64,000 nucleotides of DNA from the NCBI RefSeq assembly GCF_013778325.1, contig NZ_JACEIB010000007.1, positions 62,001 through 126,000 on the forward strand. Direction: 5' to 3'. This stretch comes from Sphingomonas chungangi. GTDB taxonomy: Bacteria > Pseudomonadota > Alphaproteobacteria > Sphingomonadales > Sphingomonadaceae. The notes beneath the pieces were generated by a model. That model had not been told where the DNA came from and ran no database searches. It was given only the letters and a program-made list of their open reading frames with translations. Made by a program: the position numbers and the translations under genes. Shown piece by piece: positions 1-8,957 of this stretch (position 1 is its first letter; each line of letters starts with the position of its first letter).

Positions 1-98
1 AGCAGATCGGTGAGCAGGCGCGGCGCAAAGGAAGGATGGCCGGAGCCACCCTTCCCCGATACAGGCCGCGGATCGGATGTTGCCACGGCGTCGGTCAT
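1..98 (-). CDS. 5' end of a gene cut by the window edge, function unknown
   Basis: A frame opens with ATG at 98 and runs off the left edge. Only about 32 residues are visible, beginning MTDAVATSDPRPVSG and rich in Pro, Gly and Ser. Its ATG overlaps the TGA of the FadL gene (TGATG on the minus strand), the kind of coupling seen at many other junctions in this window, so it is probably the next gene of the same operon. Too little is visible to name a family. A lipid-related function would fit the context, but that is a guess. Confidence 0.5.
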   Translation of the reverse strand, partial: MTDAVATSDPRPVSGKGGSGHPSFAPRLLTDL

Positions 99-1579
99 CA
101 GAAGGCGAGATGCCCGCCGAGCGAGAAGATCGTCGCGTGGGCGTTGTGCAACTCGCCCTCGTTGACGATCGCCGTTTCCACCGGCGTGCCGACATAGGCG
201 TAGCTTGTGCTGTCGATCTTCACGCTCTGGATCTTATCGTAGTTGAACGCGGCATCGATGCCCATGTGATCGGTCATCTCGTAGGATGCGCCGGTCGCGA
301 AGTTCCAGCGATTGCCGTCCGGCACGCGCGGATCGCGGAAGCCGGTGACGACCGGTGACAGGTCGCGCTGCACACCGCCGCGCCAGGTCAGCTTCTTGCT
401 CACCTTGTAGTCGAAGCCGCCGGCGAACGACCAGGTGTTCTTGTAATTCTCGTTCACCTGCTGATCCGGGTTGGAGCCGAGATTGGTCAGGCGGATCGCG
501 TCGAACTTGCTCCAGCCGAAGCGGTTCACCTGGCCGTTCAACGTCAAGCGCGGCGTGAGATGGTAGCGCATGCCGAAATCGACCTGCCACGGCGTCGTGA
601 AGCTTGCGTTCGCATTGTCGACGCGCTGGTTGGCGCCCTGCGTAGCGAGCAGGCCGCTCAGCCCGTCGACGATCAGATGACCCTTGAGATGATGCTTGAT
701 CGCGGACTTGTAGCTGACGCCGATGTCCACCTTGTCGTTATGGTACTGGAAGCCGAACGAGTAGCCGACGTCCCAGCCCGAACCCTTGAGATACTGGTGT
801 CCGTCCGGCGTGTTGAGCGCCGAGGAGAGCGGGCCGCCGACCGTCTGGCCTAGCAGCGCGCCAAGCTGCGGCCCGAGCAGGTTGGTGAAGCTGCTGGTCA
901 GCGAATTCTGGATGTTGGCCAGCGGGTCCGGCAGGTAGTTGGACAGGGTCGCGCGGACATATTCGATGTTCGGCGCGGCACCGATGCTGAGCCCGCCATG
1001 GTGCCAGGCCAGCGATGGCTGGAAATCGAAGGTGCGCAGGCGCGACTTGTCCGCCGAATAGCGCGTCCAGTCGTCCTTGCCGTAATTGGTGGTGAAGCTG
1101 TACGGCGATGTCATCGTGAAGCCGAACGCGAAACCGGCCGGCAGCGGCATCGCGAAACCGCCATTGGGCAGATAGCCCTTGTTCACCATGTTGTGGACGT
1201 TCTGGTTGCCGCCCACCGGATCGACGCTCGACGCGATGGAGGGATATTGCAGACCGCCAGGCAGAGCCGGCAGGCCGGGCACCGAGCCGAGCGGGAAGCC
1301 GGGACGGTGCACCGTCGTTCCGGTATTGGTGGCGTCCGCCGTCGGCAGGATCGCGGTGAAGCCGACATAGTTCTGGAAGCTCGTGATGCCGCCGATCGCG
1401 GCCGGGTTCCACCATTGCTGCTGGGCACCCTGTTCGGAAACTTCGCCCGAAAAGGCGCGGCCCTCGGCCTTGGTGGACTGCTCCTGCAGATAGAAGGCGG
1501 CGGCATTCGCCTGGGCCGCCAGGCCCGTCGCCGCCGCCAGAGCGGCGGAGGCGAGGAGCGCGGTCTTTTGAATTTTCAT
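98..1579 (-). CDS. fadL: FadL/OmpP1/TodX-family outer membrane long-chain fatty acid porin
   Basis: The 493-residue product should be an outer membrane beta-barrel that lets long-chain fatty acids or other hydrophobic compounds into the cell. The first 26 residues are a signal peptide ending ANA, followed by a FadL-like start (AFYLQEQSTKAEGRAFSGE) and a WWNPAA segment, the family's N-terminal hatch region. The rest alternates aromatic and polar residues as expected of a barrel and ends LGGHLAF, with a terminal Phe as in outer membrane proteins. The length is slightly above the usual 430-470. It lies next to rightward beta-oxidation genes (thiolase, FadN-type enzyme, acyl-CoA dehydrogenase), which supports a fatty-acid role. 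The exact substrate cannot be read from sequence. Confidence 0.9.
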   Translation of the reverse strand: MKIQKTALLASAALAAATGLAAQANAAAFYLQEQSTKAEGRAFSGEVSEQGAQQQWWNPAAIGGITSFQNYVGFTAILPTADATNTGTTVHRPGFPLGSVPGLPALPGGLQYPSIASSVDPVGGNQNVHNMVNKGYLPNGGFAMPLPAGFAFGFTMTSPYSFTTNYGKDDWTRYSADKSRLRTFDFQPSLAWHHGGLSIGAAPNIEYVRATLSNYLPDPLANIQNSLTSSFTNLLGPQLGALLGQTVGGPLSSALNTPDGHQYLKGSGWDVGYSFGFQYHNDKVDIGVSYKSAIKHHLKGHLIVDGLSGLLATQGANQRVDNANASFTTPWQVDFGMRYHLTPRLTLNGQVNRFGWSKFDAIRLTNLGSNPDQQVNENYKNTWSFAGGFDYKVSKKLTWRGGVQRDLSPVVTGFRDPRVPDGNRWNFATGASYEMTDHMGIDAAFNYDKIQSVKIDSTSYAYVGTPVETAIVNEGELHNAHATIFSLGGHLAF

Positions 1580-1654
1580 GATATCTCCCTAATCCTTGTC
1601 CCGGCTTTTACAGGCCGGTGACTGCGCTAACGCAGGTTAGCCGATGCGGGTCCT

Positions 1655-2056
1655 TCAGCGGACCCGGGTCCATGTGTCGGTCTTGCAGGCGGGCCAGATG
1701 ATGCAGCCACGCAGCTTGAGCGAATTGGCGTCCACCGGCGTGATCTTGCCGCTATAGGTGCCGCCGTCGCTGGGATTGTAGACTTTGCCGCCCGACCAGG
1801 CGCTGCCGTCCCAGCTGAAGCCGCTCAGCATCTGGATGCCCTTGAGCTGGCGCCCGCGCTGGGCCTCGTCCTTGTTGTTGACGTCCTTGGCGGCGGGGTT
1901 CGCCTTGATGTCGTCGCCGCTTTGCAGCGTACCGCACAACGAGCTACCGCACTTCTGGATGTCGATGATGCCGTTCTTTACCGGCGAATGCCAGGTGCCG
2001 ACCACGGAATCGGCGGATTGCGCGGCCGCGGCCATCGCGAAAAGCATGGTAAGCAT
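1655..2056 (-). CDS. DUF2147-type small secreted protein
   Basis: This is a 133-residue protein with a short signal peptide (MLTMLFAMAAAAQSA) and a body resembling the DUF2147 family: VVGTWHSPVKNGIIDI near the N-terminus, paired Cys (CGSSLC), a GGTYSGKI segment and a C-terminal LRGCIIWPACKTDTWTRV. The frame is open 20 codons further upstream, but the internal ATG at 2056 is preceded by GAGGAGGAG at good spacing and begins directly with the signal peptide, so it was chosen. The family is periplasmic and of unknown biochemical function. It sits between fadL and the divergent beta-oxidation genes without evident coupling. Confidence 0.8.
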   Translation of the reverse strand: MLTMLFAMAAAAQSADSVVGTWHSPVKNGIIDIQKCGSSLCGTLQSGDDIKANPAAKDVNNKDEAQRGRQLKGIQMLSGFSWDGSAWSGGKVYNPSDGGTYSGKITPVDANSLKLRGCIIWPACKTDTWTRVR

Positions 2057-2258
2057 GAGGGGCCTCTCCTCCTCGACTGGAACATCTCGACCCATGTCGC
2101 GCTCTTGTCGGCGCATCGGGCCACCGCCTGCCGCTACGGCAGGGCGACTCGTACCTTGTGGCGGAAAAATTGGTTGACGTATAGGGAAATCATCGCACCT
2201 TTAAGGCAACTCGCCGACGTTCTATATGAACGGCGGTACATTTCAGGAGAGGATTCGG

Positions 2259-3395
2259 ATGACCGACGTCGTGATCGCGGGTTATGCCCGCTCGCCCTTC
2301 ACGCTGGCCAACAAGGGCGCGCTCGCTCGCACCCGCCCCGACGATCTCGCGGCCCAGACCATCCGGGGCCTGCTCGATCGCACCATGGTCGACCCGGCCG
2401 AGATCGAGGACATCGTGCTCGGCTGCGCCTTCCCCGAGGGGGAGCAGGGCCTGAACGTCGCACGGCTGATCGGGTTGCTTGCCGATCTTCCACTCCAGGT
2501 CGGCGGCGTCACGATCAACCGCTTCTGCGGCTCGTCGATGAGCGCGATCCATTATGCCATGGGCCAGATCGCGATCGGCGCGGGCGACGCCTTTATCTGT
2601 GCCGGCATCGAATCGATGAGCCGCATCCCGATGGGCGGCTTCAACCCGATGCCCAGCCCCGAGCTCTACGCCAAGCGCCCAGGCGCCTATATGGGCATGG
2701 GCGAAACGGCCGAGAATGTCGCGCGCGACTACCAGATCCCGCGCGCCGAGCAGGAGGCGCTCGCCGTGAAGAGCCAGCAGAAGGCGGCCGCCGCGCGCTC
2801 GGCCGGCAAGCTCGCCGACGAGATCGTGCCGATCAAGACCAAGGGTGGTGAAGTCTCCGAGGACGGCATCATCCGCGCTGACACCACGGCCGAAATCCTC
2901 GCCGGCCTCAAGCCCGCCTTCGACAAGGACGGCACCGTCACCGCCGGCACCTCCTCGCCGTTGACCGACGGTGCGAGTGCCGTGCTGGTCACTTCGGCCG
3001 AGTTCGCCGCGAAGCATGGCCTCAAGGTGCTCGCCAAGATCAAGGCGGTCGGCATCATGGGCTGTGCGCCCGAGACGATGGGACTTGGGCCCATCGGCGC
3101 CAGCCGCAAGGCGCTGGAGCGTGCCGGCATCACCGCCGACCAGCTAGACGTGGTGGAGATCAACGAGGCCTTCGCCAGCCAGGCGATCGCCTGCATCCGC
3201 GATCTCGGCCTCAAGGAAGAGACGATCAACATCGACGGCGGCGCGATCGCCATCGGCCACCCGCTCGGCGCGACCGGCGCGCGCATCGTCGGCAAGGCGG
3301 CGGCGCTGCTGGAGCGCGAGGGCGGCAAGTACGCGCTCGCCACCCAGTGCATCGGCGGCGGGCAGGGCATCGCCACGGTTCTGGAGCGCGCATAA
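2259..3395 (+). CDS. fadA: acetyl-CoA acyltransferase (thiolase, beta-oxidation)
   Basis: This 378-residue thiolase cleaves 3-ketoacyl-CoA with CoA to give acetyl-CoA and a shortened acyl-CoA, the last step of beta-oxidation. The nucleophilic Cys is in NRFCGSSMSAI (about C90), and the later GHPLGATGAR and CIGGGQG motifs carry the catalytic His and second Cys. The ATG at 2259 is preceded by AGGAGAGG and starts at the canonical MTDVVIAGYARSP; an ATG 33 bases upstream lacks a ribosome binding site. The next gene begins 2 bases after the stop, so the two form an operon. A possible promoter hexamer TTGACG lies at 2174, but no convincing -10 was placed. Confidence 0.93.
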   Translation: MTDVVIAGYARSPFTLANKGALARTRPDDLAAQTIRGLLDRTMVDPAEIEDIVLGCAFPEGEQGLNVARLIGLLADLPLQVGGVTINRFCGSSMSAIHYAMGQIAIGAGDAFICAGIESMSRIPMGGFNPMPSPELYAKRPGAYMGMGETAENVARDYQIPRAEQEALAVKSQQKAAAARSAGKLADEIVPIKTKGGEVSEDGIIRADTTAEILAGLKPAFDKDGTVTAGTSSPLTDGASAVLVTSAEFAAKHGLKVLAKIKAVGIMGCAPETMGLGPIGASRKALERAGITADQLDVVEINEAFASQAIACIRDLGLKEETINIDGGAIAIGHPLGATGARIVGKAAALLEREGGKYALATQCIGGGQGIATVLERA

Positions 3396-3396
3396 C

Positions 3397-5739
3397 ATGG
3401 TCGGCCCAAACCCAACCAACGGCATCAAGAAGGTCTGCGTCATCGGCTCCGGCACGATGGGCGCGGGCATCGCCGCACAGGTCGCCAATGCGGGTGTCCC
3501 CGTGCTGCTGCTCGACATCGTGCCGAAGGAGGGCTCGGACCGCGACGCCATCGCCAAGGGCGCGGTGGCGAAGATGCTCAAGACCGACCCGGCGCCCTTC
3601 ATGTCGAAGCGCGCCGCCAAGCTGGTCGAGACCGGCAATATCGACGATCATCTCGACAAGGCCGGCGAGTGCGACTGGATCGTCGAGGCGATCGTCGAGC
3701 GGCTCGACATCAAGCAGTCGCTCTACGAAAAGCTCGAGAAGGTGAAGAAGCCCGGCACGGCGGTCTCCTCCAATACCTCGACCATCCCGCTCGGCCACCT
3801 CGTCGAGGGCCGGTCGGACCAGTTCAAGCGCGACTTCCTGATCACCCACTTCTTCAACCCGCCGCGCTATATGCGGCTGCTGGAGATCGTGGCTGGGCCG
3901 GAGACCGATGCCGGCCTCGTCGCCAAGGTCGAGGCGTTCGCGGACCGCGCGATGGGCAAGCGCGTGATCCATACGCATGATACGCCGGGCTTCATCGCCA
4001 ACCGGCTCGGCACCTACTGGCTGGCGATCGCGGTCAATGCCGCGATGGATCTCGGCGTCACCGTCGAGGAGGCGGACCAGATCGGCGGCCGTCCGATGGG
4101 CGTGCCCAAGACCGGCATCTTCGGCCTGATCGATCTCGTTGGCGTCGACCTGATGCCGCTCCTCTCCAAGAGCCTCGGCGACACGCTGCCCAAGGGAGAT
4201 CCCTATTTCGACACGATCCGGCCGATGCCGCTGGTCGAGAAGATGATCGCGGAAGGCTATACCGGCCGCAAGGGCAAGGGCGGCTTCTACAAGCTGGAGA
4301 AGGGCAAGGACGGCAGCCGCACCAAGCTGGCGCTGGACCTCGCGTCCGGCGAATACCGCGCCGAGCAGAAGCCCGCGCCTCTGCCCGGCAAGGCCGAGCG
4401 CGATCTCGCGGCGCTGGTGACGGCGCCGGGCAAGGTGGGTGAGTATGCCTGGGCGGTGCTCGGCCCGGTCCTCTCCTATGCGGCCAAGCTGGTCGGCGAG
4501 GCGGCGGACGACATCGTCGCGATCGATGATGCGATGAAGCTCGGTTACAACTGGAAGTTCGGCCCGTTCGAGCTGATCGACCGGCTCGGGCCGGGCAAGC
4601 TCGCCGAGCGCCTCGCGGCCGAGGGCAAGCCGGTGCCGGCGCTGCTCAAGGCGGTGGGCAACAAGCCCTTCTACCGGATCGAGAACGGCAAGCGCCAGTA
4701 CCTCACCGAAGACGGCTCCTACCGCGACGTGAAGCGCGCCGAGGGCGTGCTGCTGCTCGAGGACATCAAGCTCGGTGCCGAACCGCTCGCCAAGACCGGT
4801 TCTGCTTCGCTGTGGGATGTCGGCGACGGCGTGGCCGCGATCGAGTTTACGGCCAAGATGAACGCGCTCGACGAGGAGGTGATCAAGCTGATCAACCTCG
4901 CCATCCCGATCGTGAAGGCGCAGTTCAAGGCGCTGGTGATCTACAACGAGGGCAGCAACTTCTCGGCCGGCGCCAATCTCGGCCTCGCCATGTTCGCGGT
5001 GAACATCGCGGCGTGGAGCGAGATCGAGAAACTGATCGCTGGCGGGCAAGCGGCGTTCAAGGCGCTGAAATACGCGCCCTTCCCGGTGGTCGCGGCGCCG
5101 GCGGGCCTCGCGCTCGGCGGCGGCTGCGAGATCTGCCTGAACTCGGATGCGATCCAGGCCCATGCCGAAACCTATATCGGCCTGGTCGAAACCGGCGTCG
5201 GCCTCGTGCCGGGCTGGGGCGGCAACGGCGAGATGCTCGATCGCGCCGCCAAGCCGAAGATGATGCCCAAGGGGCCGATGCCGGCGCTCGGCAAGGTGTT
5301 CCAGACGGTCTCGACCGCCACCGTCGCCAAGTCGGCGGCGGAGGCGAAGGAGCAGATGTTCCTGCGCGAGAGCGACGGCATCACCATGAACCGCGATCGC
5401 CTGTTGGCGGACGCCAAGGCCAAAGCGCTGTCCCTGGTCGACGGCTATGCCCCGCCCGAGCCGCCGGTGTTCAGGCTGGCCGGCGCCAGTGGCCGCACCG
5501 GCCTCAGCATGGCGGTGCGAGACTTCCAGAAGAAGGGCATCGCAACCGCTTATGACGGCGTCGTGGCCGATCGTCTCGCCGAGGTGCTGACGGGCGGCGA
5601 GGCCGATCTGATCGATACCGTCACCGAGGACCAGTTGCTCAAGATCGAGCGGGCGAAGTTCCTCGAAAGCATGAAGGACAGCCGCACGCAGGCCCGGATC
5701 GAGCATATGCTCACGACGGGCAAGCCACTGCGGAATTGA
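3397..5739 (+). CDS. 3-hydroxyacyl-CoA dehydrogenase / enoyl-CoA hydratase, FadN-type domain order
   Basis: The 780-residue protein combines the second and third beta-oxidation steps. Unlike E. coli FadB or FadJ, the NAD-binding 3-hydroxyacyl-CoA dehydrogenase part comes first: GxGxxG at residues 17-22 (GSGTMG) and HFFNPPRYMRLLEIV, with the dehydrogenase C-terminal domain near GRKGKGGFY. The crotonase domain follows at about residues 470-700, with an oxyanion-hole segment (NFSAGANLGL) and ALGGGCEICLNSD. This order matches FadN of Bacillus and is common in alphaproteobacteria. It starts 2 bases after the thiolase, giving a FadA/FadN pair, and the acyl-CoA dehydrogenase follows beyond a palindromic repeat. 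No frameshift is evident. Confidence 0.93.
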   Translation: MVGPNPTNGIKKVCVIGSGTMGAGIAAQVANAGVPVLLLDIVPKEGSDRDAIAKGAVAKMLKTDPAPFMSKRAAKLVETGNIDDHLDKAGECDWIVEAIVERLDIKQSLYEKLEKVKKPGTAVSSNTSTIPLGHLVEGRSDQFKRDFLITHFFNPPRYMRLLEIVAGPETDAGLVAKVEAFADRAMGKRVIHTHDTPGFIANRLGTYWLAIAVNAAMDLGVTVEEADQIGGRPMGVPKTGIFGLIDLVGVDLMPLLSKSLGDTLPKGDPYFDTIRPMPLVEKMIAEGYTGRKGKGGFYKLEKGKDGSRTKLALDLASGEYRAEQKPAPLPGKAERDLAALVTAPGKVGEYAWAVLGPVLSYAAKLVGEAADDIVAIDDAMKLGYNWKFGPFELIDRLGPGKLAERLAAEGKPVPALLKAVGNKPFYRIENGKRQYLTEDGSYRDVKRAEGVLLLEDIKLGAEPLAKTGSASLWDVGDGVAAIEFTAKMNALDEEVIKLINLAIPIVKAQFKALVIYNEGSNFSAGANLGLAMFAVNIAAWSEIEKLIAGGQAAFKALKYAPFPVVAAPAGLALGGGCEICLNSDAIQAHAETYIGLVETGVGLVPGWGGNGEMLDRAAKPKMMPKGPMPALGKVFQTVSTATVAKSAAEAKEQMFLRESDGITMNRDRLLADAKAKALSLVDGYAPPEPPVFRLAGASGRTGLSMAVRDFQKKGIATAYDGVVADRLAEVLTGGEADLIDTVTEDQLLKIERAKFLESMKDSRTQARIEHMLTTGKPLRN

Positions 5740-5748
5740 CAACCATGG

Positions 5749-5864
5749 CCCCGTTCGCCCTGAGGAGGGACTGAGCTTGGCGAAGGCCCGTCTCGAAGGG
5801 TGTTGCGCAACGTACTTCGAGACGCCGCTTCGACTTCGCTCAGCGGCTCCTCAGCACGAACGGG
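5749..5864. repeat. dispersed palindromic repeat (CCGTTCG / GAGCGAAGTCGA family), copy 1
   Basis: Two arms of about 50 bases in inverted orientation (5749-5799 and 5815-5864) share CCCGTTCG, CTGAGGAG, CTGAG and GTCTCGAAG, so the transcript would fold into a long imperfect hairpin. Relatives lie at 23265-23348 and 57885-57951. It fills the gap between the FadN-type gene and the acyl-CoA dehydrogenase and could affect mRNA stability or expression between them. Confidence 0.8.
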
Positions 5865-5883
5865 AGGTTTGAAGGGACAGGAT

Positions 5884-7683
5884 ATGCAGACCTACGACGC
5901 GCCGCTGCGCGACATGCGCTTCGTGCTCCACGAGCTGTTCGCCGACGATGGGTTCGGCGGGCTCAAGGCGCACGAGGACTTCACGCCGGACCTGCTCGAT
6001 GCGGTGCTGGAGGAGGCCAACAAGGTCGCCAAGGACGTGCTGCTGCCGCTGAACGCGAGCGGCGACATCGAGGGCTGCACCTACGAGAATGGCGTCGTCC
6101 GCACGCCCAAGGGCTTCAAGCAAGCCTATGACACCTTTCGCGAAGGCGGCTGGGCCTCGCTCGCCTCCGATCCGGAATGGGGCGGGCAGGGCCTGCCCGA
6201 GACGGTGAACAAGCTGGTCGAGGAGATGATCTGCGCGACCAATGTGTCGTTCAGCCTCTATCCGGGCCTCACCCACGGCGCGACGACGGCGATCGAGGGC
6301 CATGCCTCCGACGAACTGAAGCAGCTCTATCTCCCCAAGATGGTGAGCGCCGAATGGTCCGGCACGATGTGCCTGACCGAATCGCATTGCGGCACCGATC
6401 TCGGCCTGCTGCGCACCAAGGCCGAGCCGCAGGCGGACGGGTCCTACAAGATCACCGGCTCCAAGATCTTCATCTCGGCCGGCGACCATGACCTGACCTG
6501 CAACGTCATCCATCTGGTGCTTGCGCGCCTGCCCGACGCGCCCAAGGGCGTGAAGGGCATCTCGCTGTTCCTCGTGCCCAAGTTCCTGCCCAAGGACGAC
6601 GGCACGCCGGGGCCGTCCAACGGCGTCTCGGTCGCGGGCATCGAGCACAAGATGGGCATGAAGGCCTCGGCCACCTGCCAGATGAATTTCGACGATTCGA
6701 CCGGCTGGCTGGTCGGCCAGCCCAACAAGGGCATGGCCGCGATGTTCACGATGATGAACACCGAGCGCGTTTCGGTCGGCGTGCAGGGCCTCGGCATCAA
6801 CGAGATCGCCTACCAGTCGGCCGTCGCCTATGCGAAGGAGCGGCTGCAGGGCCGCTCGCTCTCGGGCGTCAAGAACCCCGATGGTCCCGCCGATCCGATC
6901 ATCGTCCACCCGGACGTGCGCCGCATGCTGATGACGATGCGCGTCTATGCGGAAGGGTGCCGCGCGCTCGGCCAGTGGTGCTCACGCGCGCTCGATGCCG
7001 AGAAGCATAGCGACGATCCGGAAGTGAAGGTCCGCGCCACGCGCTTCGTCGCGCTGATGACGCCGGTGGTGAAGGCGCTGTTCACGGATTTCGGATCGGA
7101 CGCCGCGAACCTCTGCGTCCAGACCTACGGCGGCCACGGCTACATCCGCGAGCATGGCGTCGAGCAGTTCGTCCGCGACAGCCGCATCGCCCAGATCTAT
7201 GAGGGCACCAACGGCGTGCAGGCGCTCGACCTCGTCGGCCGCAAGCTGCCCGCCGACATGGGCGCCAACCTGCGCCCCTTCTTCCACGCCGTCTCCAACC
7301 TGCTGGAGGATATGGCGAAGGTCGATGACAAGGTCCTGAAGATCTGGACCGGGGGGATGCAGCAGGCGTTCGGTGCGCTCCAGCTCTCCACCGCGACGAT
7401 CGCCCAGAAGGGCCTCAAGGACCCCGAAGAGGCGGGCGCCGCCGCGACCGATTACCTGCGCCTGATGGGGCTGGTCGGCATGGGCCACACTTTCCTCAAG
7501 GCCGCGCAGATCGCCACCGCGAAACTCGCGCAGGGCGCCGGCGAGGACGAGGGTTTCTACAAGGCGAAGCTGGCCACTGCCGGCTTCTTCTTCGATCGCA
7601 TCCTGCCGCAGGCGACCGCGATGTTCCTCGCGATCAAATCGGGCAAGCGTTCGATGATGGCCCTGCCTGCCGAAGCATTCTGA
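5884..7683 (+). CDS. acyl-CoA dehydrogenase, about 600-residue subfamily
   Basis: This 599-residue FAD-dependent acyl-CoA dehydrogenase introduces the 2,3 double bond that starts beta-oxidation. Visible signatures are GTMCLTESHCGTDLGLLRTKA (flavin and substrate binding), the GLGINEIAYQSAVAYAKERLQGR helix, and QTYGGHGYIREHGVEQFVRDSRIAQIYEGTNGVQALDLVGRKL. The extended C-terminus is typical of the large DmdC/FadE-like subfamily. The ATG at 5884 (MQTYDAPLRDM) follows a GGGACAGG-like site; an earlier in-frame ATG at 5800 lies inside the palindromic repeat and encodes repeat-derived residues, so it was rejected. It is probably co-transcribed with the two upstream genes. Confidence 0.92.
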   Translation: MQTYDAPLRDMRFVLHELFADDGFGGLKAHEDFTPDLLDAVLEEANKVAKDVLLPLNASGDIEGCTYENGVVRTPKGFKQAYDTFREGGWASLASDPEWGGQGLPETVNKLVEEMICATNVSFSLYPGLTHGATTAIEGHASDELKQLYLPKMVSAEWSGTMCLTESHCGTDLGLLRTKAEPQADGSYKITGSKIFISAGDHDLTCNVIHLVLARLPDAPKGVKGISLFLVPKFLPKDDGTPGPSNGVSVAGIEHKMGMKASATCQMNFDDSTGWLVGQPNKGMAAMFTMMNTERVSVGVQGLGINEIAYQSAVAYAKERLQGRSLSGVKNPDGPADPIIVHPDVRRMLMTMRVYAEGCRALGQWCSRALDAEKHSDDPEVKVRATRFVALMTPVVKALFTDFGSDAANLCVQTYGGHGYIREHGVEQFVRDSRIAQIYEGTNGVQALDLVGRKLPADMGANLRPFFHAVSNLLEDMAKVDDKVLKIWTGGMQQAFGALQLSTATIAQKGLKDPEEAGAAATDYLRLMGLVGMGHTFLKAAQIATAKLAQGAGEDEGFYKAKLATAGFFFDRILPQATAMFLAIKSGKRSMMALPAEAF

Positions 7684-7747
7684 CGAGATCGGGCGTGCCA
7701 GGGTATCGTGCCGCCCGTACCCCCGGTGCGAGTAGCTTAAGCGTATT

Positions 7748-7778
7748 GGTTTGACGGGCCGGTGCGGCCCGTCAAACC
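7748..7778. terminator. perfect 13-bp stem-loop between convergent genes
   Basis: GGTTTGACGGGCC (7748-7760) and its exact complement (7766-7778) enclose the five-base loop GGTGC. It lies 65 bases after the acyl-CoA dehydrogenase stop and directly abuts the stop of the leftward 40-codon frame. No clear T-run follows on either strand, so it may be an imperfect bidirectional terminator or an RNA 3'-end stabiliser. Confidence 0.6.
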
Positions 7779-7779
7779 G

Positions 7780-7902
7780 TCATCTTCCGCAGTTGCGGGT
7801 CGCCCACATCAGCAGGCGCATCCACGCGCGCATGTCGGCATTGTAACGATTCGCTCGCCGTGCCGCGCGAGCAGGCGCGGCCCCCTTCAAGATCGTGGCC
7901 AT
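7780..7902 (-). CDS. possible 40-residue Arg-rich small protein
   Basis: An ATG at 7902 opens a 40-codon frame with many Ala and Arg residues and a Trp/Met-rich second half (MRAWMRLLMWATRN). The stop TGA is at 7780-7782, immediately before the perfect stem-loop at 7748-7778. A run of G lies just upstream of the ATG, a weak ribosome binding site. The tight coupling of frame and hairpin suggests a real leftward transcript, but no family is recognised. The cationic, partly hydrophobic composition could be a small membrane-associated peptide. It could also be chance. Confidence 0.4.
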   Translation of the reverse strand: MATILKGAAPARAARRANRYNADMRAWMRLLMWATRNCGR

Positions 7903-7952
7903 GATTCCCCCGAATCCCCAATGGCTGAGACATAGCGGAAAAGAATGACCGT

Positions 7953-8957
7953 TTAGCGAACCGTCTCGGGGGTTCGACGAAGGTCTAAAGCCTGCCAGAT
8001 CACCAAAGCAGGCAGACCGAGCGTGACGTCGCGGGCGCGCTTGATCAGCGAGAGCGCCACCGCAGCCTCCGGCCCCAGGCCGATCAGCGGGCCGAGCAGG
8101 ACATAGCCCGCCTCCTGCACGCCGATCGCGCCGGGGATCACGAACGCTGCGCCCCTCAGCGCGAAGATCAGGCTTTCCAGCGCGACGATCCGCCAGAAGG
8201 CGATCGGCTCCCCGATCAGCGACAGCGCCATGCTGGCAAGCAGCGCGGCGTAGAGCCAGCCCGCGAGATTGAGCAGGAAGGACAGCGCCACCGCGCGTTT
8301 GCGGGCATAGATAGTGCCCAATTCCACGTGCAGCCGGTCGAAGGGGATCGGCGCGTTGGGCAGCATCTTACGTGCCAGACCGTCCGCCAGCTTGAGCAGC
8401 GGTCGCTGAAGAAAGATGAAGGCGGCGGTGATGGCGATCGACAGCCCCACTCCGATCCACGCCGCCGGGCCGACATGGTGGCGATCGCCGTCGATCAGGA
8501 TCGAGGCCAGTGCCGCCACGCCGAACAGCGTCACCGCCGCCTGGCTCGCCATCTCGGTGGTGAGATCCACCACCATCGCCGCGTAGGTGCGGGCGGGCGG
8601 CAGGCCGAACCGGGTGAGCGCGCGGCCGCCGACGATCAGGCCGCCGAGCTGGCTGAACGGCAGCAGGTCGTTCGCCCCCTCGCGCGCGATCCGTGCCCAA
8701 GCGAAGAGCGGCAGGCGGTGCAGCGGCTGGCCCGGCATCGACGCCCACCACGCCGCGCCGAGGATCAGCGACAGGATCAGGCTCGCCACGCAGAAGGCGA
8801 GGAAGCCGATCCATCCCATCCGGTCGATCGCGTGGATCAGTCCGCCGAAACCGACGCGGTGCATCGCCCAGATGGCGACGGCGAGCCCGGCGATGGTCGC
8901 CAGCGCGATCGGCCAGCGAAGCCGATCCAAGTCAGGCGGTCTTGGGCTTGGGCGCAA
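7953..8957 (-). CDS. hpnL: HpnL, hopanoid-associated lysylphosphatidylglycerol-synthase-like membrane protein
   Basis: This is an integral membrane protein of about 330 residues with six to eight hydrophobic segments and the LPG synthetase transmembrane-domain pattern (LGGLIVGGRALTRFGLP, LSFLLNLAGWLYAALLASMAL, FVIPGAIGVQEAGYVLLG). Its place at the end of the hpnI-J-K arm identifies it as HpnL, thought to help hopanoid or hopanoid-lipid handling at the membrane; its biochemical activity is not established. There is no ATG in the N-terminal region. The longest frame begins at a TTG at 8957, overlapping the upstream di-iron gene by 26 bases, and another TTG at 8930 would start just after that gene's stop. 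The start is therefore uncertain. Confidence 0.85.
   Translation of the reverse strand: MRPSPRPPDLDRLRWPIALATIAGLAVAIWAMHRVGFGGLIHAIDRMGWIGFLAFCVASLILSLILGAAWWASMPGQPLHRLPLFAWARIAREGANDLLPFSQLGGLIVGGRALTRFGLPPARTYAAMVVDLTTEMASQAAVTLFGVAALASILIDGDRHHVGPAAWIGVGLSIAITAAFIFLQRPLLKLADGLARKMLPNAPIPFDRLHVELGTIYARKRAVALSFLLNLAGWLYAALLASMALSLIGEPIAFWRIVALESLIFALRGAAFVIPGAIGVQEAGYVLLGPLIGLGPEAAVALSLIKRARDVTLGLPALVIWQALDLRRTPETVR

Noticed and set aside
3226-5742. Very long open frame on the minus strand opposite the FadN-type gene
   Set aside because: It is rich in Arg, His and Leu with no family motifs, a shadow of high-GC codon bias. The plus-strand gene has full catalytic motifs.
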